Origin: Cheilinus undulatus | Taxonomy: Eukaryota; Chordata; Actinopteri; Labriformes; Labridae | Direction: 5' to 3' | Assembly (NCBI RefSeq): GCF_018320785.1 | Contig: NC_054869.1 | Coordinates: 14,642,698-14,706,697, forward strand | DNA length: 64,000 nt | In this document: positions 1 to 33,150 of the stretch, piece by piece | Numbering within the stretch: the stretch's first letter is position 1 | Layout of the letters: each line of letters begins with the position of its first letter | Translations under genes and position numbers: made by a program | Notes under the pieces: generated by a model | The model's input: the letters and a program-made list of their open reading frames with translations, nothing else | Told to the model about the DNA's origin: nothing | Database searches by the model: none

Positions 1-2165
1 TTAGTTAAATCCAAACAAAATAACAATAAACACAAATGTTTTTATCCAAAGATCATTGTATGAATTCTTGATAAGTCTGTTATCATGGTTTCAGTTATGT
101 GAAAATCTAATTTTAACAGCCTCAGAGCAGACAGAGACCTGCACCCCACTGATATCTATGGCTCCCTCCTAAAGGGGTCCCGGACCTCAGGTTGGGAACC
201 AACTAGAGCACTATACAAGATAAAGGCCATTTACCATTTATGATTTGGTGCAGTACAAATAAAAGTGACTGATTTAATGATATCTCTGAAAGTCCACTAA
301 GTATTTTATTAAATATATTTAAGAGTTTGAATTCAGTACATGTTAATGCTACGGGTCCTTCTAAAGCCTACTGTAATGCTAATTACCTACTAGGGCTGCC
401 AAAAGATCAAAGTTTTTATCACATTATTTATCTCAGAATTTCTGTTGTTAATTGCAATTAACCGCAGGGTTTTTATCACATTTTAAAATGCCACTATTTT
501 GCATTCAGAATGGCTTTTGTGTCATTTTGAATGTTCTACTACTAAAGGTAATCATTTTCCTGTTTGGATTCAGCCTGGCTTTTATAGGTAGATCAGAGAT
601 AAGAACATGACCAATACCTTTATAAAAGGAACTTAAGGATTAAAAAGTAAAAAAAGCAAACAGTAAAAAGGTAAATGCTTGAGAAGACAGGGTGCAGATG
701 CCTCTGACTTATCCACTGAGCCCTTTGTGAGTTTTTTAAAGTAAAATATGGCATTAAGTAGCAGTGGTGGAGTTATTTTACATCACTGTAGATACAGGAA
801 GATGTTGCAGAGAATCAACCAAAGTGTCCTGATACGGACAATAAGTCATGCCATTAATCATGATTGAAAAAAGTTAGTGCAGAAATTGTGGCCCTTGATT
901 GATTGTGGTTAAGTGGATTAATCCTGACAGCCCCTTTACCTAGCTACCTAATTTTAATCAACACCCTGAAATCAAGCTTTAATTTCATGCTATCAGACTT
1001 TGGCCAAATTCTTTCTACCTAAAACATGATCAGGACTTGATGAAGACCTCAGGTGGATCTTTTTTCACTGCTGCTGCAGCTGATGATGCTAAAGAGGATG
1101 ATGGAGGGAAGCTGTGTCAGCAGCTCTGTTGTTGTCATTTTGTCTGGCATCAGTAATCCTGTCCTAATTATTACATACAAAGCCTGGTTTATATAAGCAG
1201 GACGGTAGAGAAACTCTTCTCTTTATCTTATCTGACCACGGCCTATGTGTGGAATTTAAGACCGGATGTCTGCTGAGATGAGTGGGTCTTATTTATTCTG
1301 CTGCTGTAAACAGTTTTCACTATGATGCACTAGAGTGTCTTCGTCATGTTTCGAAGAAGAGGAGTTTTATAGATTGCTTAACACTAAAAGTGCTGAAAAA
1401 ACAGGAACAAATATTTACACAAACAAACAGTTGAGCGTTTTGGGAAGATTGTTTTTATAGCCTACTATGGCAGTTTCGAGGAAAAGTCTTTCAGTGCAGA
1501 TGTGAAAAACAGTCTCATGTAGTATGACTTACATGAATTAAAGAGAAAAAACTGTTCAGATTTAACCCGTTCATGTGTCAGCTTTTCACAAAACAGTGCT
1601 TACTACTCAGTGTAATCATTGCACGTCAACTTTCCACTGCTGCTTCTGAAATCTAAAGACCACTACTGGCTTTTAATTAGCATTGAAATGAAGTTCTTTC
1701 TTAGCCACATTATACGGCTCTGTCATCTTTTTATTGTGGAAGAACACTGCTTCACAAAAGGCAATTACTATGATGAAAAGCTTTAATGATTTGAATATAA
1801 TTACTGTGATAAATAATAAGGAAGTCACAGCTAAAATTCTAATTAAGTCTTCTTCACAAATGTGTAGATATCAAGTTGTGACATTAAAATGCTCCACAAA
1901 CAAGCCAACATTCCTGTTAATATACTTGTCTAGACCTTTGCTTAATGAGATGCAAAGTTGTTCATTAGTTGAGGCTTTTGCTTGCTGTACAGTGCAGTTA
2001 TAACGGTCTGGGGTTGCAGTTTGTCCTCAAATGATAAGACTTCCTCCATAGTTGTTGTCATAAAAGTTAAAGGTGTAAATAGAAAGCACAGACTAGAGCA
2101 CAGGGACCAAAACTGCAGTGTTATTAGAGTCTGTGCTACCCATCTGCACACAGAGGTGAAGCGGC

Positions 2166-2378
2166 TCAGCAGCTCAGCCGTAGCCGAAGGAGACGGCCTG
2201 GCCTTTTCCAACCCTCTCTCAGGACGGCAGGAGGCAGGTGTTCTGCGTGTTGTCGGTTGGTGTGTTCATCATCATAGGGAGGGAACAGTCTCATCAGCAG
2301 GCTGCGGTTCACAGATGCCTCTGGCACGGCACCAGCCTCATCAGATGTGTCACCAAAGCGAATGTTGAGCAGAGACTT
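2166..2378 (-). other. GC-rich open frame of unknown nature
   Basis: A 70-codon minus-strand frame begins right after the TGA at 2381-2379 and ends at TGA 2168-2166. It is GC-rich and balanced in codon use compared with its AT-rich flanks, and encodes a charged segment with RLFPPYDDE and a basic C-terminal end. I recognise no family. It may be kansl3 3' UTR, an exon of an alternative isoform, or chance. Confidence 0.25.
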
Positions 2379-2384
2379 TCACTG
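2379..2384 (-). CDS. kansl3: candidate kansl3 terminal codons at a tandem acceptor
   Basis: Minus strand shows a pyrimidine-rich acceptor, CCCTTTTACAGCAG followed by TGA. With the phase-0 donor at 3911, splicing to the first AG adds Gln and stop; splicing to the second AG gives stop directly. Either way the protein would end at ...EPQ(Q), shorter than the human tail by about a dozen residues. The downstream GC-rich block would then be 3' UTR. This is inference from splice signals alone; other terminal exons to the left cannot be excluded. Confidence 0.3.
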   Translation of the reverse strand, partial: Q

Positions 2385-3024
2385 CTGTAAAAGGGCACAA
2401 TAAATGAATGAACTCAGCGTCGAGGAAATGTAATAATAAACCCATTTCTATGAAAGTCTCCTCTGACATTTTCCTTCTTTGGCTCTGGAAATAACTTTAG
2501 AGTGCGTGAAGACTCTTCAGAAAGAAAGCAAGGATATTTTCAGCTTGATCAGAGGAACATTTTCTGAAGTGCAGCTCCCTTTTTTACACAGCCCATTTAG
2601 ATTGACAGAGATAACACTTAGCTGAGGAAGTCATTTTCACTCTGCAGTCATAGCAAGATTTTATGTAATTCTGTGGTAAGATTGTCCATCAAAATAAAAA
2701 GTACGACTCATTTATTTTTTAATAGTGTAAATTAAGAGGAAATCTGTGTAAATCCCACCTTAAAAAGCACAAATTATAATTAGGGCTGTCACTCAGGAGT
2801 AAAACTTCCATTAAAAGCACGAGGAACCTTATTAGAGAGCACTTCACAACCTCTCTTTTAATCATGTAAATGCACTTAAAACCTGATAACTGCAGGCAGG
2901 GATAATCATTTAGGGTAGGATTTTAATTATTTTGAAAAAACACTTTCTCCACATATAAATACTCATTAGCTGTGACCTTTAACAGCATTGTGGATGCGAT
3001 CATAGTTAAGGTGAACCCATAAAG

Positions 3025-3576
3025 CAGTGATCATCAACTGGCGGCCGGAGGGCCACACCAGGACCCCCATATCTTCCCATCTGGTCTCTTGAACATGATC
3101 AAATTCAAAATATGTGCAGACGAAAAATTCTAGACTAAAAATGTTAAGGTATTTTGGGAATGTTTTTTAATTCTCATTTCATTTTTTGTAATAAACTCCC
3201 TACAGCTATAAAAACGACTCGCAAAACAACTGAGATTGAAACTATTATATCAGGAATGACTTTATGTTTCATTCATTTTTCATAAACCCACCTGTAAGCC
3301 ATTTTTAGCAAATATACTGCATGTTAAACATGTATTTATCAGTTCATCCTTAAAAAGAACTGCCGCTCTCTATAGAAACTTTTGGCCTCAGGTGTATCGG
3401 GAATACAATTTTCCTGCTTGCGGTTTTCACTTATCACTATGCAGCATAGAAAACATGACAGCCACAGAAATATTTAGATAAAATATCTCAGTCGCCCCCT
3501 TGTGGCTGGCTGTGATAAGGGACTGATCTCACAGTTGGAGCCTAAAAATTGCATATATTTGTAAGAAAATAGAAAG

Positions 3577-3621
<45 letters not shown>

Positions 3622-3729
3622 TAATTAGACCATTTTCAAAACTACCTTTAGTTTATTTGAAAGTTTGGCCCACGAAGTGCATGTTTAGGAAAAAAATGAC
3701 CCTTGAACAAATGTAGTTCACGGCCCCTG
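3025..3729. mobile_element. non-autonomous hAT element with 8-bp duplication
   Basis: Begins CAGTGATCATCAACTGGCGG and ends, read inward from the other side, CAGGGGCCGTGAACTACA, which are imperfect inverted termini. It is flanked by the identical 8-mer CCATAAAG at 3017-3024 and 3730-3737, the duplication length of hAT elements. There is no open transposase frame. A (TA)n(TG)n microsatellite sits inside. Confidence 0.8.
3577..3621. repeat. (TA)n(TG)n microsatellite
   Basis: About 13 TA units followed by about 9 TG units, inside the hAT element at 3025-3729. Confidence 0.95.
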
Positions 3730-3910
3730 CCATAAAGGTAGATTTTCTTACACTGTATGTACAATGTGGGCATGTTTTAAACAGAAAAGGCAGATGTTGC
3801 ATGAATCAAAAAATACAGATAAACAATGAAATATTATCGGCAATCATACATAGAATGGAAGGCAGAATGCGCCAACATAAAGAACTGTTAAGTGCTTAAT
3901 TGAGACACAC

Positions 3911-25458
<21,548 letters not shown>

Positions 25459-26462
25459 CCTCTTCCTGGGCCCAAAGGGCCCCGGTTATTTCTCCAATCT
25501 TCTACAATCTTGCTGATACAAGCCTTACAGGCACAGAAAAAAGAAGAGAGAGTCTGAAACAAAATCAAACATCTTTGTTTTCAGCTAAGAACAATTGACA
25601 CACAGAAGCTAAGTTTACAGTTGAAAACTGTTGGTGCAATCATTACAACGTTATTAATTGTGTTCTGAATAAGCAACAATAAGATAATGAACGTTATCTC
25701 TAACACATACTTAATTCATATACACAAATGTGTTTATATATATAAAGAAAAAAAGACTTGTTGAGACACAGACTTGATAATGTTGCTATACTTTATAACA
25801 GCAGCACTCCCATCAACTCTGAGATAAATCACTATCAGAAAAACAACGTGGACAATTAAATAATTATTAATGTCGTTGTTTAGATTTTCTTTATAGAAAG
25901 CCAAAAAAAATGCAGGGCATTAATTTGAATTTAAAAGAACTGGACCAAAAAATTACAACTTATTACAATTTGCAAAACTAAGAAATTTGATATTTGGGGT
26001 TGTGTTGTTTTAAGATATTACTCCAGTACTCTATGAAACTGATAAACATTTTCTCAAATTAATGAATAATCTAGGAAGTAAACAGTAAATTGTTGAGTAA
26101 CAGCAATCTGTCACAGCCATATAAAATAACGTGTAAATAAACATCGCAGGGGCTTCTTTTTCCAGTGAGCACCATGCATTAGTACCACTGTTAACCACCG
26201 TATTTAGACAAATTATATCAGATAAATTACACAGTAATTATATCCGTTACTGAACATGACTTCTTTAAGGAATATTGAACGTTCGTTTATCATTGTTAGC
26301 AACCCGCATGTTGAAAGTATTGTTGACGTTAGCTCAATGTTTATCATTTATGTCAACACTATAACTAGTAGGCGACGGCCGTGGGCTGGCCTTACATGCT
26401 AATATTAGCATAGCAGGCTAGCAGCTGACTAAATGGCGCTTTCGCTGTGTGCTGCGGCTCAC

Positions 26463-26640
26463 CTTTCCTGGTTTATGGCTCCATGTGTGTCTTCAAGCTT
26501 AAAACTCTTCTGCTGAAGCAATAAATGCCAACAAATTGCGCTTTATTAGTTAATTTAAGGGGTTACATAAGGCAGAAATATTATGTGCGAACAAGCCTCA
26601 CTTCCTTTTGTTTTGTGTTTGGTTGCCATGTTTTGCGACA
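26463..26640 (-). promoter_or_regulatory. kansl3: probable kansl3 5' UTR exon and promoter region
   Basis: A block of higher GC and CpG content (about 26370-26720) in AT-rich surroundings. A strong donor, AAAG before GTGAGC, lies at 26462-26461 on the minus strand, upstream of the start-codon exon. The exon holds a minimal upstream reading frame (ATG GAG CCA TAA, 26484-26473). The transcription start is not visible as a TATA box, so the right end is a guess. The acceptor that joins it to the coding exon is one of several AGs between 25553 and about 25510. Confidence 0.5.
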
Positions 26641-26794
26641 CATCCTTGCATTACAATGCGACGGAGTAGTGCAGATAGACGGCGTCGGTGCAGCAAAACT
26701 GGCAACCCAGTTTGTGGCGCGTCAGTGGGTGATGCAAAACATGGACTGGATTTCACCAGAGTCAGGACCATTTCACATAATTTCCCTGTTTTTT

Positions 26795-26836
26795 TGTTTT
26801 GTTTTGTTTTGTTTTGTTTTGTTTTGTTTTGTTTTG

Positions 26837-26867
<31 letters not shown>

Positions 26868-26893
26868 TGTTTTTCTTGTTTTGTTTTGTTTTT
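26795..26893. repeat. (TTTTG)n microsatellite
   Basis: About 20 units of GTTTT with some longer T runs, just upstream of the kansl3 promoter block. Long frames on both strands here are translations of the repeat and are not genes. Confidence 0.95.
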
Positions 26894-26963
26894 TACAATG
26901 AATACTCGGCTGAACAATGTACACAGTAAACATTATGTCTGTGAGTAACATCATCATCAGTGT

Positions 26964-27088
26964 TTAATGCAGTCTTTTCAAACTTTAGAATCAAAATAGT
27001 GTTTTGATTTAACAAAGATTTTTTTATAAATACATTTTTTGGAGCAAGCAGTAGCCTATGAAATATTTTTTTCTTGTACATTCAAGTC

Positions 27089-27141
<53 letters not shown>

Positions 27142-27310
27142 CCACAAATGTGTTTGTACATTGAAATAGAAAAAGAGGGTTTACAAATAATACAAGCACA
27201 GAGATTATATCCAGATAACATTAAAGCCAGGAAAAGTAAAGCAAGAAAGAAAATATGAAAGAGAAAGCTAATACTTGGAAATAAGCCATTTCAATAATTA
27301 GAAATTTAAA
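26964..27310. other. spacer between kansl3 promoter and MSMB duplication
   Basis: AT-rich; holds the (TTA)n tract and no gene. Confidence 0.6.
27089..27140. repeat. (TTA)n microsatellite
   Basis: About 17 uninterrupted TTA/ATT units between kansl3 and the MSMB-like pair. Frames giving poly-Leu or poly-Asn are artefacts of it. Confidence 0.97.
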
Positions 27311-27842
27311 AAGAATTTTGTTGCACTAAAAACTGGGATTTTGTTTTTCCAAATATAGTTTAGCAGAGAAATGATTAAGCCTACTAATCAGAATATTTTT
27401 CATTCATTTTCAAGAGAAAGGAAATCAACACCACTTTTGATAAGGCATTTCAGGTCATATGGCACCTAAACTTAAACATTTCCTAAGAATTTTGGCAAAC
27501 TGAAAGTCCACTTTGAAAAGAAAAAAAAAATTAAAAGACCAAATTTAGCTTTAAAAAAGCACAGATTATTCCCCTGTTATTGAAACAATTAAATTATTAG
27601 AAGGTCATTAAAGGTATACAGAGATTCTGGGAAACTATCACCTTTTTCTAGAGATAGTGAACTTTTTTAATGGCTTTAACAAACCGCTTTGACCTCTTGC
27701 TGTAAACAGACCCACCTGGTCCCATTATTTAACTCCAAAGATCCCTGCTGATATGCTTACATATAAAGGTAAGAACACAGTTCATTTTAACATCTTACCT
27801 AAAACAACTTGAAGAGAAATGTTTAAACGTTTGTCTGCCACC

Positions 27843-28569
27843 ACGGTGAGCTTCTTTTTTTTTTTAAATTTCTGTTGGTTAAAGCTGTTGTTGGTAGCTG
27901 TCTTTGTGTTTCAGTGGGATGAAGTAGTGCTACTCATGGGTGTGAATAATTCTGTTATAATTATTATTCTATTACTGTGAATTAAGTGAAATATTTTGTT
28001 CTTGTTATACACAACAGGGATCTCTGGATGAGATTTAATTGATTCATATAAAGTTCTATAAATATAAATTTTTGACTGCATTTACCAAATGCATGCTTGA
28101 ATGTGTGAATAAGTAAATATTAAAGCTCTGTTTGTCTTCTTCTACTGTAGAAATACTTGGATCTGTCTTTGATGCTATGTGCACTGTTATCCTTGTCAAA
28201 TGCTCAGTGCGGTTTAAAGGGCATGAAAGCAGGTAAAGTGTGAACCCATGAATGTAGCTTTATTACTGTTCATTGAAACATCATATAGAACAAGCTATCC
28301 TCGTGAGGACAGTATGGGAATTCCCATATAATGCCATGTTATAACCATGTTAACTTTTTGTAGGCGTGACCCATTGCCATGATCATATTGATAAAACATG
28401 GCATCCAGTTGGATCTCGATGGAGAAACAGTGCCTGTATGGACTGTGATTGTGAAAGATGTTGTGCAGGGTATTAGAACAAACAAACTGTGATTACAGGT
28501 ATTCAAACCCCCAGGTCATTCCCAGATGACTGCATATCTGTGTTCGATCCAGTGGCCTGTGAATACATA
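27843..28569 (+). pseudogene. beta-microseminoprotein-like pseudogene
   Basis: Left copy of the duplicated MSMB-like gene. Exon equivalents: 27843-27845 (start codon now ACG before GTGAGC), 28151-28232, 28364-28469 and from 28499. Exon 2 still encodes a signal-like segment and exon 3 keeps the family cysteines. Four lesions are visible against the intact copy at 30561: the lost ATG; a 1-nt insertion of A soon after the exon-4 start (TCAAACCC against TCAACCC), causing an early TGA; a third intron of only 29 nt (28470-28498), too short for normal splicing; and deletion of the 3' end, so the reading resumes in sequence that lies past the poly(A) signal of the intact copy. A TATA-like CATATAAAGG at about 27760 remains upstream. 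Confidence 0.85.
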
Positions 28570-28669
28570 GTTACATAGTTTTTTTGTGCACTTGTATGTT
28601 TTCATCATAAATAATTTCTCAAACTATAATGTCAAAATGTGAAATAAGTCAACCTTTGTTCATGAGCCA

Positions 28670-29305
28670 CCTTCACTATATGGATAAAAGTATTCGACCA
28701 CACCTGTTGATTATTGAATTCAAGTTTTTCAATCAGACCTGTTGCCACGGGTGTATAAATCAAGCAGTCTCCATATGCACACATTTGTGACATAAAGCGG
28801 GTCGTTGTGAAGAGCTCAGTGATTCCAACTGTGTTACTGTGATAGATGCCACCTCTGCAATAAGACAGTTTGGGAAATTTCATCCCTGCTGGATACTCCA
28901 CAGTCGTATTATTATTATCAGAAAGTGGAAGAGTTTAGGAACAACAGAAACTCAGTCACAAGGCAAAACATAAAATCGTTCAGGGTTTGGCCAAGGCCCC
29001 TTCTCCCCGATGAAGGGCAATCTTAATGCTCTAGCATACTAAGATATTTTGGACAATTCTATGCTTCCATCTTTGCTCATCGTAGAAGAACTTGACTGGC
29101 CCTGACCTCAACCCCACTGGGCACCTTTGAGATGAACTGGAACTGAGATCGACAGCCAGGTCTTTTCGTTCAACATCAGTGTCTGACCTCATAAATGTTC
29201 TACAGAATAAATGGGGACGAATTCCCACAGAAACACTCCAAAATCTTGTGGAGAGCCTTCTGAGACGAGAGGAGGCTGTTACAGCTGCAAAGTAAAGCAT
29301 TTGAA
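28670..29305 (+). mobile_element. Tc1/mariner remnant, left duplicate
   Basis: Starts CACTATATGGATAAAAGTATTC, close to the common fish Tc1-like terminus. The 3' part (about 29080-29300) in broken plus frames encodes transposase C-terminal text: VEELDWP, then pieces resembling ETLQNLVESL and REEAVTAAK. Internal deletions and stops make it inactive. Confidence 0.75.
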
Positions 29306-30560
29306 AAGAGATGAACATTAAAACCAAACACTGTTTCGCTGTATCATAACACTCTCTTTCTTATTTTTCTTATGTATACATTATCCAGCATACAACAAAA
29401 GCATACAAACACAACAATACATTTGATATCACCATTCTTACACATTTTTTTACAATGCATTTTCGCCTTTTTTCCTTTAGGCAAACAAGGTGATGCATTT
29501 ATTCATCAGTGTATTTGTCAGGGACAGTACATAGGCACTTACACATGTTACTACAGGGAAACTGATGCAACATATACAAGACTTCTAGCCATGGCTAATT
29601 TGCAGTCCTGAATTATGTTTCTCTTAAAATTATTTCAGCTCCTTTTACTTTATTTTCTGCTATCCTGAAATTTGTGGACATCAGGGCTTATCTATGAAGT
29701 GTGATATTATTTTCCTAATAGTTCAGAAGTCAGTGTGGACATCTGCATTGTGAATATTACAAAAAAGGGTGATTCTGTTTTAAGAGAATAGGTTTACATC
29801 TTGAAAATGGCTACTTTTACCACAGTCCAACAAATAAAATGTGTTTTTTTAATATTAACTTTGCAATAGGCCATGATTTTCCTCACCCCCCATTGGCCTG
29901 GGCACCATAAAGCTCTCCCCTTTATCCCCCCTTATGGGTGGTCTTGTTTTCATTCATGTGTGTTCAGTTACTAAGCATATCTTCAACCACATCAGATTGA
30001 TTTTATTAACTTTAACATTTGAGGTGCTAAAGGGGCCCTGTCAGCCTGGTATTTCTCTGAATGTGCCTCTCAGTGAAAAGAGTTTGGCCACTCTTGGTGG
30101 AAAGCAAGGAGTACAATATGAAGTAGAAGTAAATATTAAGAACTAAGCAATAATTACAATCAAAAGAGCTTTGTTTCACTTAAACTGTGAATTTATCCAA
30201 ACAGTTTAGTAGAGAAGCAGTCGGGCCTACTGACCTGAATGTTTTTTTTTTTTCAGAAGAGGAACAAATTGAACACTGCTTATGAGTCATTTCAGGTCAT
30301 GTGACACCTTAACTCAAACATTGCAGTTTTGGTGCAAACAAAATCCTAATTGGCTACATTATGGCTTTCTTTCCTTTTAAGGCTTAAATAAACGGCTGAC
30401 CTCTTCTCGTACACTGACCAGCCCCCTGCCATTATTTGACTCCAAAGGTCCCTGCAGATATTTTGTATTAAAGATCAAGCCCTGCCTGAAGAACACGCTC
30501 TGTTTTAACCTTTAACTTAAAAAGTACTTACAAAGGACAGGTTTAAGATTGTCTGCCACC

Positions 30561-31327
30561 ATGGTGAGTTTTTTTCCTGTTGGGTTATAAAGCTGCTGTT
30601 GGTAGCCATCTTTGTGTTTTAGTGAAAACTAGTGAAACTTTTGGTTCTTGTTTTACAGCAGCGATTTCTGGATGTGATTTAACAGATTTACTAAATGGTC
30701 TAAAGGTTTTGATTACATTTACCAAATCTTTGCTTGAACATGTGTATGAGGTAAATATTAAAGCTCTGTTTGTCTTCTTCTACTGTAGAAGTACTTGGCT
30801 CTGTCTTTGATGCTATGTGCACTGATGTCCATGTCAGACGCTCAATGCTTTGTCAAGGCTCCTGAAGAAGGTAAAGTATGAACCAATGTACATACAATCA
30901 GCCTTATTATTGTTTGTATAGCGTACATCATATAGAACAAGCTATCTTCATGAGGACAGTATGCTGTGTTATAGCCATGTCAACTTTTTTGTAGACATGA
31001 CCCATTGCCAGGATCATGTTGATAAAACATGGCATGCAGTTGGATCTCGATGGAGAAACAGTGACTGTATGGACTGCGATTGTGGAGGATGTTGTGCAGC
31101 GTAAGTGGCAGTATCAGAACATGACAGATTCTTAAGTAAAAGAACAATAAATAATGACACATTTACATTTTTAACTGTATACAAACTGTGATTACAGGTA
31201 TTCAACCCCCAGGTCATTCCCAGAGGAGTGCATGTCTGTGTTCGATCCCGTGGCCTGTGAATACAAAGTTCACAGAAGGGATGACCCATCTGTCAGTTGC
31301 CCGATTTTCGCATCTGTAGGGAAATAA
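30561..31327 (+). CDS. beta-microseminoprotein (PSP94) family, secreted
   Basis: Exons 30561-30563 (ATG only), 30789-30870, 30995-31100 and 31198-31327, all with GT/AG borders, encode 106 residues. A hydrophobic signal peptide spans about residues 2-19. The remainder has ten cysteines (21, 33, 53, 56, 58, 61, 62, 75, 84, 98), the number found in the MSMB/PSP94 family, and a YSTPRSFPEEC stretch resembling the family's CC-x-STP region. Members are small secreted proteins of seminal fluid, mucosa or immune cells; the role in fish is not established. An AATAAA lies at 31450-31455. An ATG-only first exon is also what the pseudogene copy shows at the same position. Family assignment is firm; the exact orthologue is not. 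Confidence 0.88.
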
Positions 31328-31609
31328 GTGGCATTAAGATTTTCAAAAGGAGGACAGTGAAGGACCCTTGTTGTAGAAAACACAAACAAGCAAAAGGTAC
31401 AGCTGCTGAAAATTGAAAAACTGTACTGCTCTGGATGAGATTTTAAATGAATAAAGAAAAAGAAATCATGGGTTTTTCTTCATTTTTTTGTTCACTTGTA
31501 TCTTTGCATCATAAATAATTTTTCAAACTTTTTAGTGTTGTTGCACATGCTTGGGTACCCAGGGTATCTACTCACAAAATGTTAAGCCATCCCTTATTCG
31601 TGAGCCACC

Positions 31610-31900
31610 TACACTATATGGACAAAAGTATTCGGTCACTCCTGTTGATTACTGAATTCAAGTTTTTCAATCAGACCTGTTATCACAGGTGTATAAAATC
31701 AAACACCTAGCCATGCAGTCTCCATATGCACACTTTTGTGATACAAAATGGGTCAGTACTGTGATGGATTCCACCTTTGCAAAAAGACAGTTTGGTTCAT
31801 CCCTGCTGGATACTCCACAGTCAACTGTAAGTGATATTTTTAGAAAATGGAAGAGTTTAGGAACAGCAACTCACAGAGCGGGTCACTAACTTCTATGGTG
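31610..31900 (+). mobile_element. Tc1/mariner remnant, right duplicate, truncated
   Basis: Starts CACTATATGGACAAAAGTATTC and follows the left copy as far as about 31890 (GAAAATGGAAGAGTTTAGGAAC), then diverges. The transposase C-terminal part is absent. Confidence 0.75.
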
Positions 31901-33150
31901 CATGGTGAGTAATAGTCACTAAAGCTTTGTAAAAGGAAGAGGGGATGCAATTCAGTATTGGGAAAAAAATACATATATATATGTAAATGTTGAAGGAGGG
32001 CAATTCAAGACAATCGGAGCAGCAACATTACAAATAGCAAAGAGCAGAAATCCATCAAAAATCACAGTTAAGAATATATAAAGAAGTTTTACAATATACA
32101 GTATATGCATGTCTATATAGAAAATATAAACAGTATAAAGGTCTCAGAGATTGACCACGACATTAGTTAAATAAACCGAGGTGTACAATTAGAGTTTTAA
32201 AAAATGAAAGCCAAAAATGGTTGGAGTGCAACGAGACAAAGATTACACCTGGAAATAAATATTTAGACAGGCCTGTGTGAAATGGATCAATACAAAGCAA
32301 AAAAAAAAAAAAAAAGTGGTTATAGTGTAGTATAATTAAAACGAAAATACACCAGCAATATCAACAGTGGTATATCAAAAGGACTGGGTAAAAAGTGTGA
32401 TAGTGCAAAAAAGGACTAAAGTTTCAGCAGTAAATAAATATCAGTGGTAAACGTGTCCCTACTTTTCTGAGATGTTACTGCCATTAAATTCAAAAATGAG
32501 CTAATATTTTTCATAATATGGTAAAACATCTCACATTTCAACATCTGATATGTTTTTAACGTTCTACTGTGAGTAAAATATGGGTTTATGAGATTTACAA
32601 GTCATTGCATTCTTTTTTGGCTGACCGCTGAGGTTAGCCATACACATGGGTCTGTATGCGACTGACTATACTTACTGTACTATGAGTGACAGCACAATTT
32701 CTCTCCCCCAAAAAATAATCACTCTGCCAGAACACACAACTCAGTCAGGCATTTCAACAGGCCATCCCAGATAGCTGCGGTCAGCCATATAGGTTTTAAC
32801 CTAGTTTTGTTAATTTACATCTCACACAACGTCCCAATTTTGGCTTATATAATACCCTCGCTTCAGACGAATCAGAACCTGTCAAATTTCATTCAGGGCA
32901 CTAACCTGACACGCCAGATGGTTTTGAAACACCGAAACGGGCATACCCATCTGCTTTGCAAGGTTATCAGGGCACTTGATTTGACTTTAAAATGAGCTCC
33001 ACTGGCTCTACTGTCTAATGACAGCGTCTCCCTTCTACCACTAGGTGGCAGCAGACTCTTGTGTTTCCACGCTTTACTTCTCATTTCTCCCTTACTCTCA
33101 AGATAAAGGGCAGAGAGATGGGGGGAGAGAGAAAGACAGGGAGAGGGAGA
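31900..33150. other. intergenic, no gene seen
   Basis: AT-rich spacer between the MSMB-like gene and antxr1. It has an A run at about 32300-32315 and no supported exon. The right end grades into the antxr1 promoter region. Confidence 0.6.

Larger units (their letters stand above)
1..3016. other. intergenic or 3'-flanking, mostly no recognised gene
   Basis: AT-rich sequence without exons I can support. Short repeat-like pieces occur, for example about 380-480 (ends resembling the CTGTCAAA/ATTAA family at 56.3 kb). A GC-rich minus-strand open frame at 2166-2378 is listed separately. A minus-strand AATAAA at 1735-1730 could serve kansl3, but nothing ties it to that gene. Confidence 0.5.
27310..31900. 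repeat. tandem segmental duplication of about 2.85 kb
   Basis: Sequence from about 27310-28910 is repeated from about 30150-31900: promoter region (shared motif CATTTCAGGTCAT followed by G-x-CACCT), MSMB-like exons and introns, 3' flank (CATCATAAATAATTT) and the same Tc1-like repeat starting CACTATATGGA. Because the transposon is present at the same relative place in both, it predates the duplication. Copies then diverged by indels. Confidence 0.8.

Noticed and set aside
1982..2368. Plus-strand 128-codon frame opposite the GC-rich block
   Set aside because: No family resemblance, no splice context, and an amino-acid mix expected from the antisense of the minus-strand frame.
26525..26957. Long overlapping frames on both strands upstream of kansl3
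   Set aside because: They are translations of the (TTTTG)n tract plus promoter sequence, with no splice structure or family match.
27024..27258. Poly-Leu and poly-Asn frames
   Set aside because: Translation of (TTA)n.
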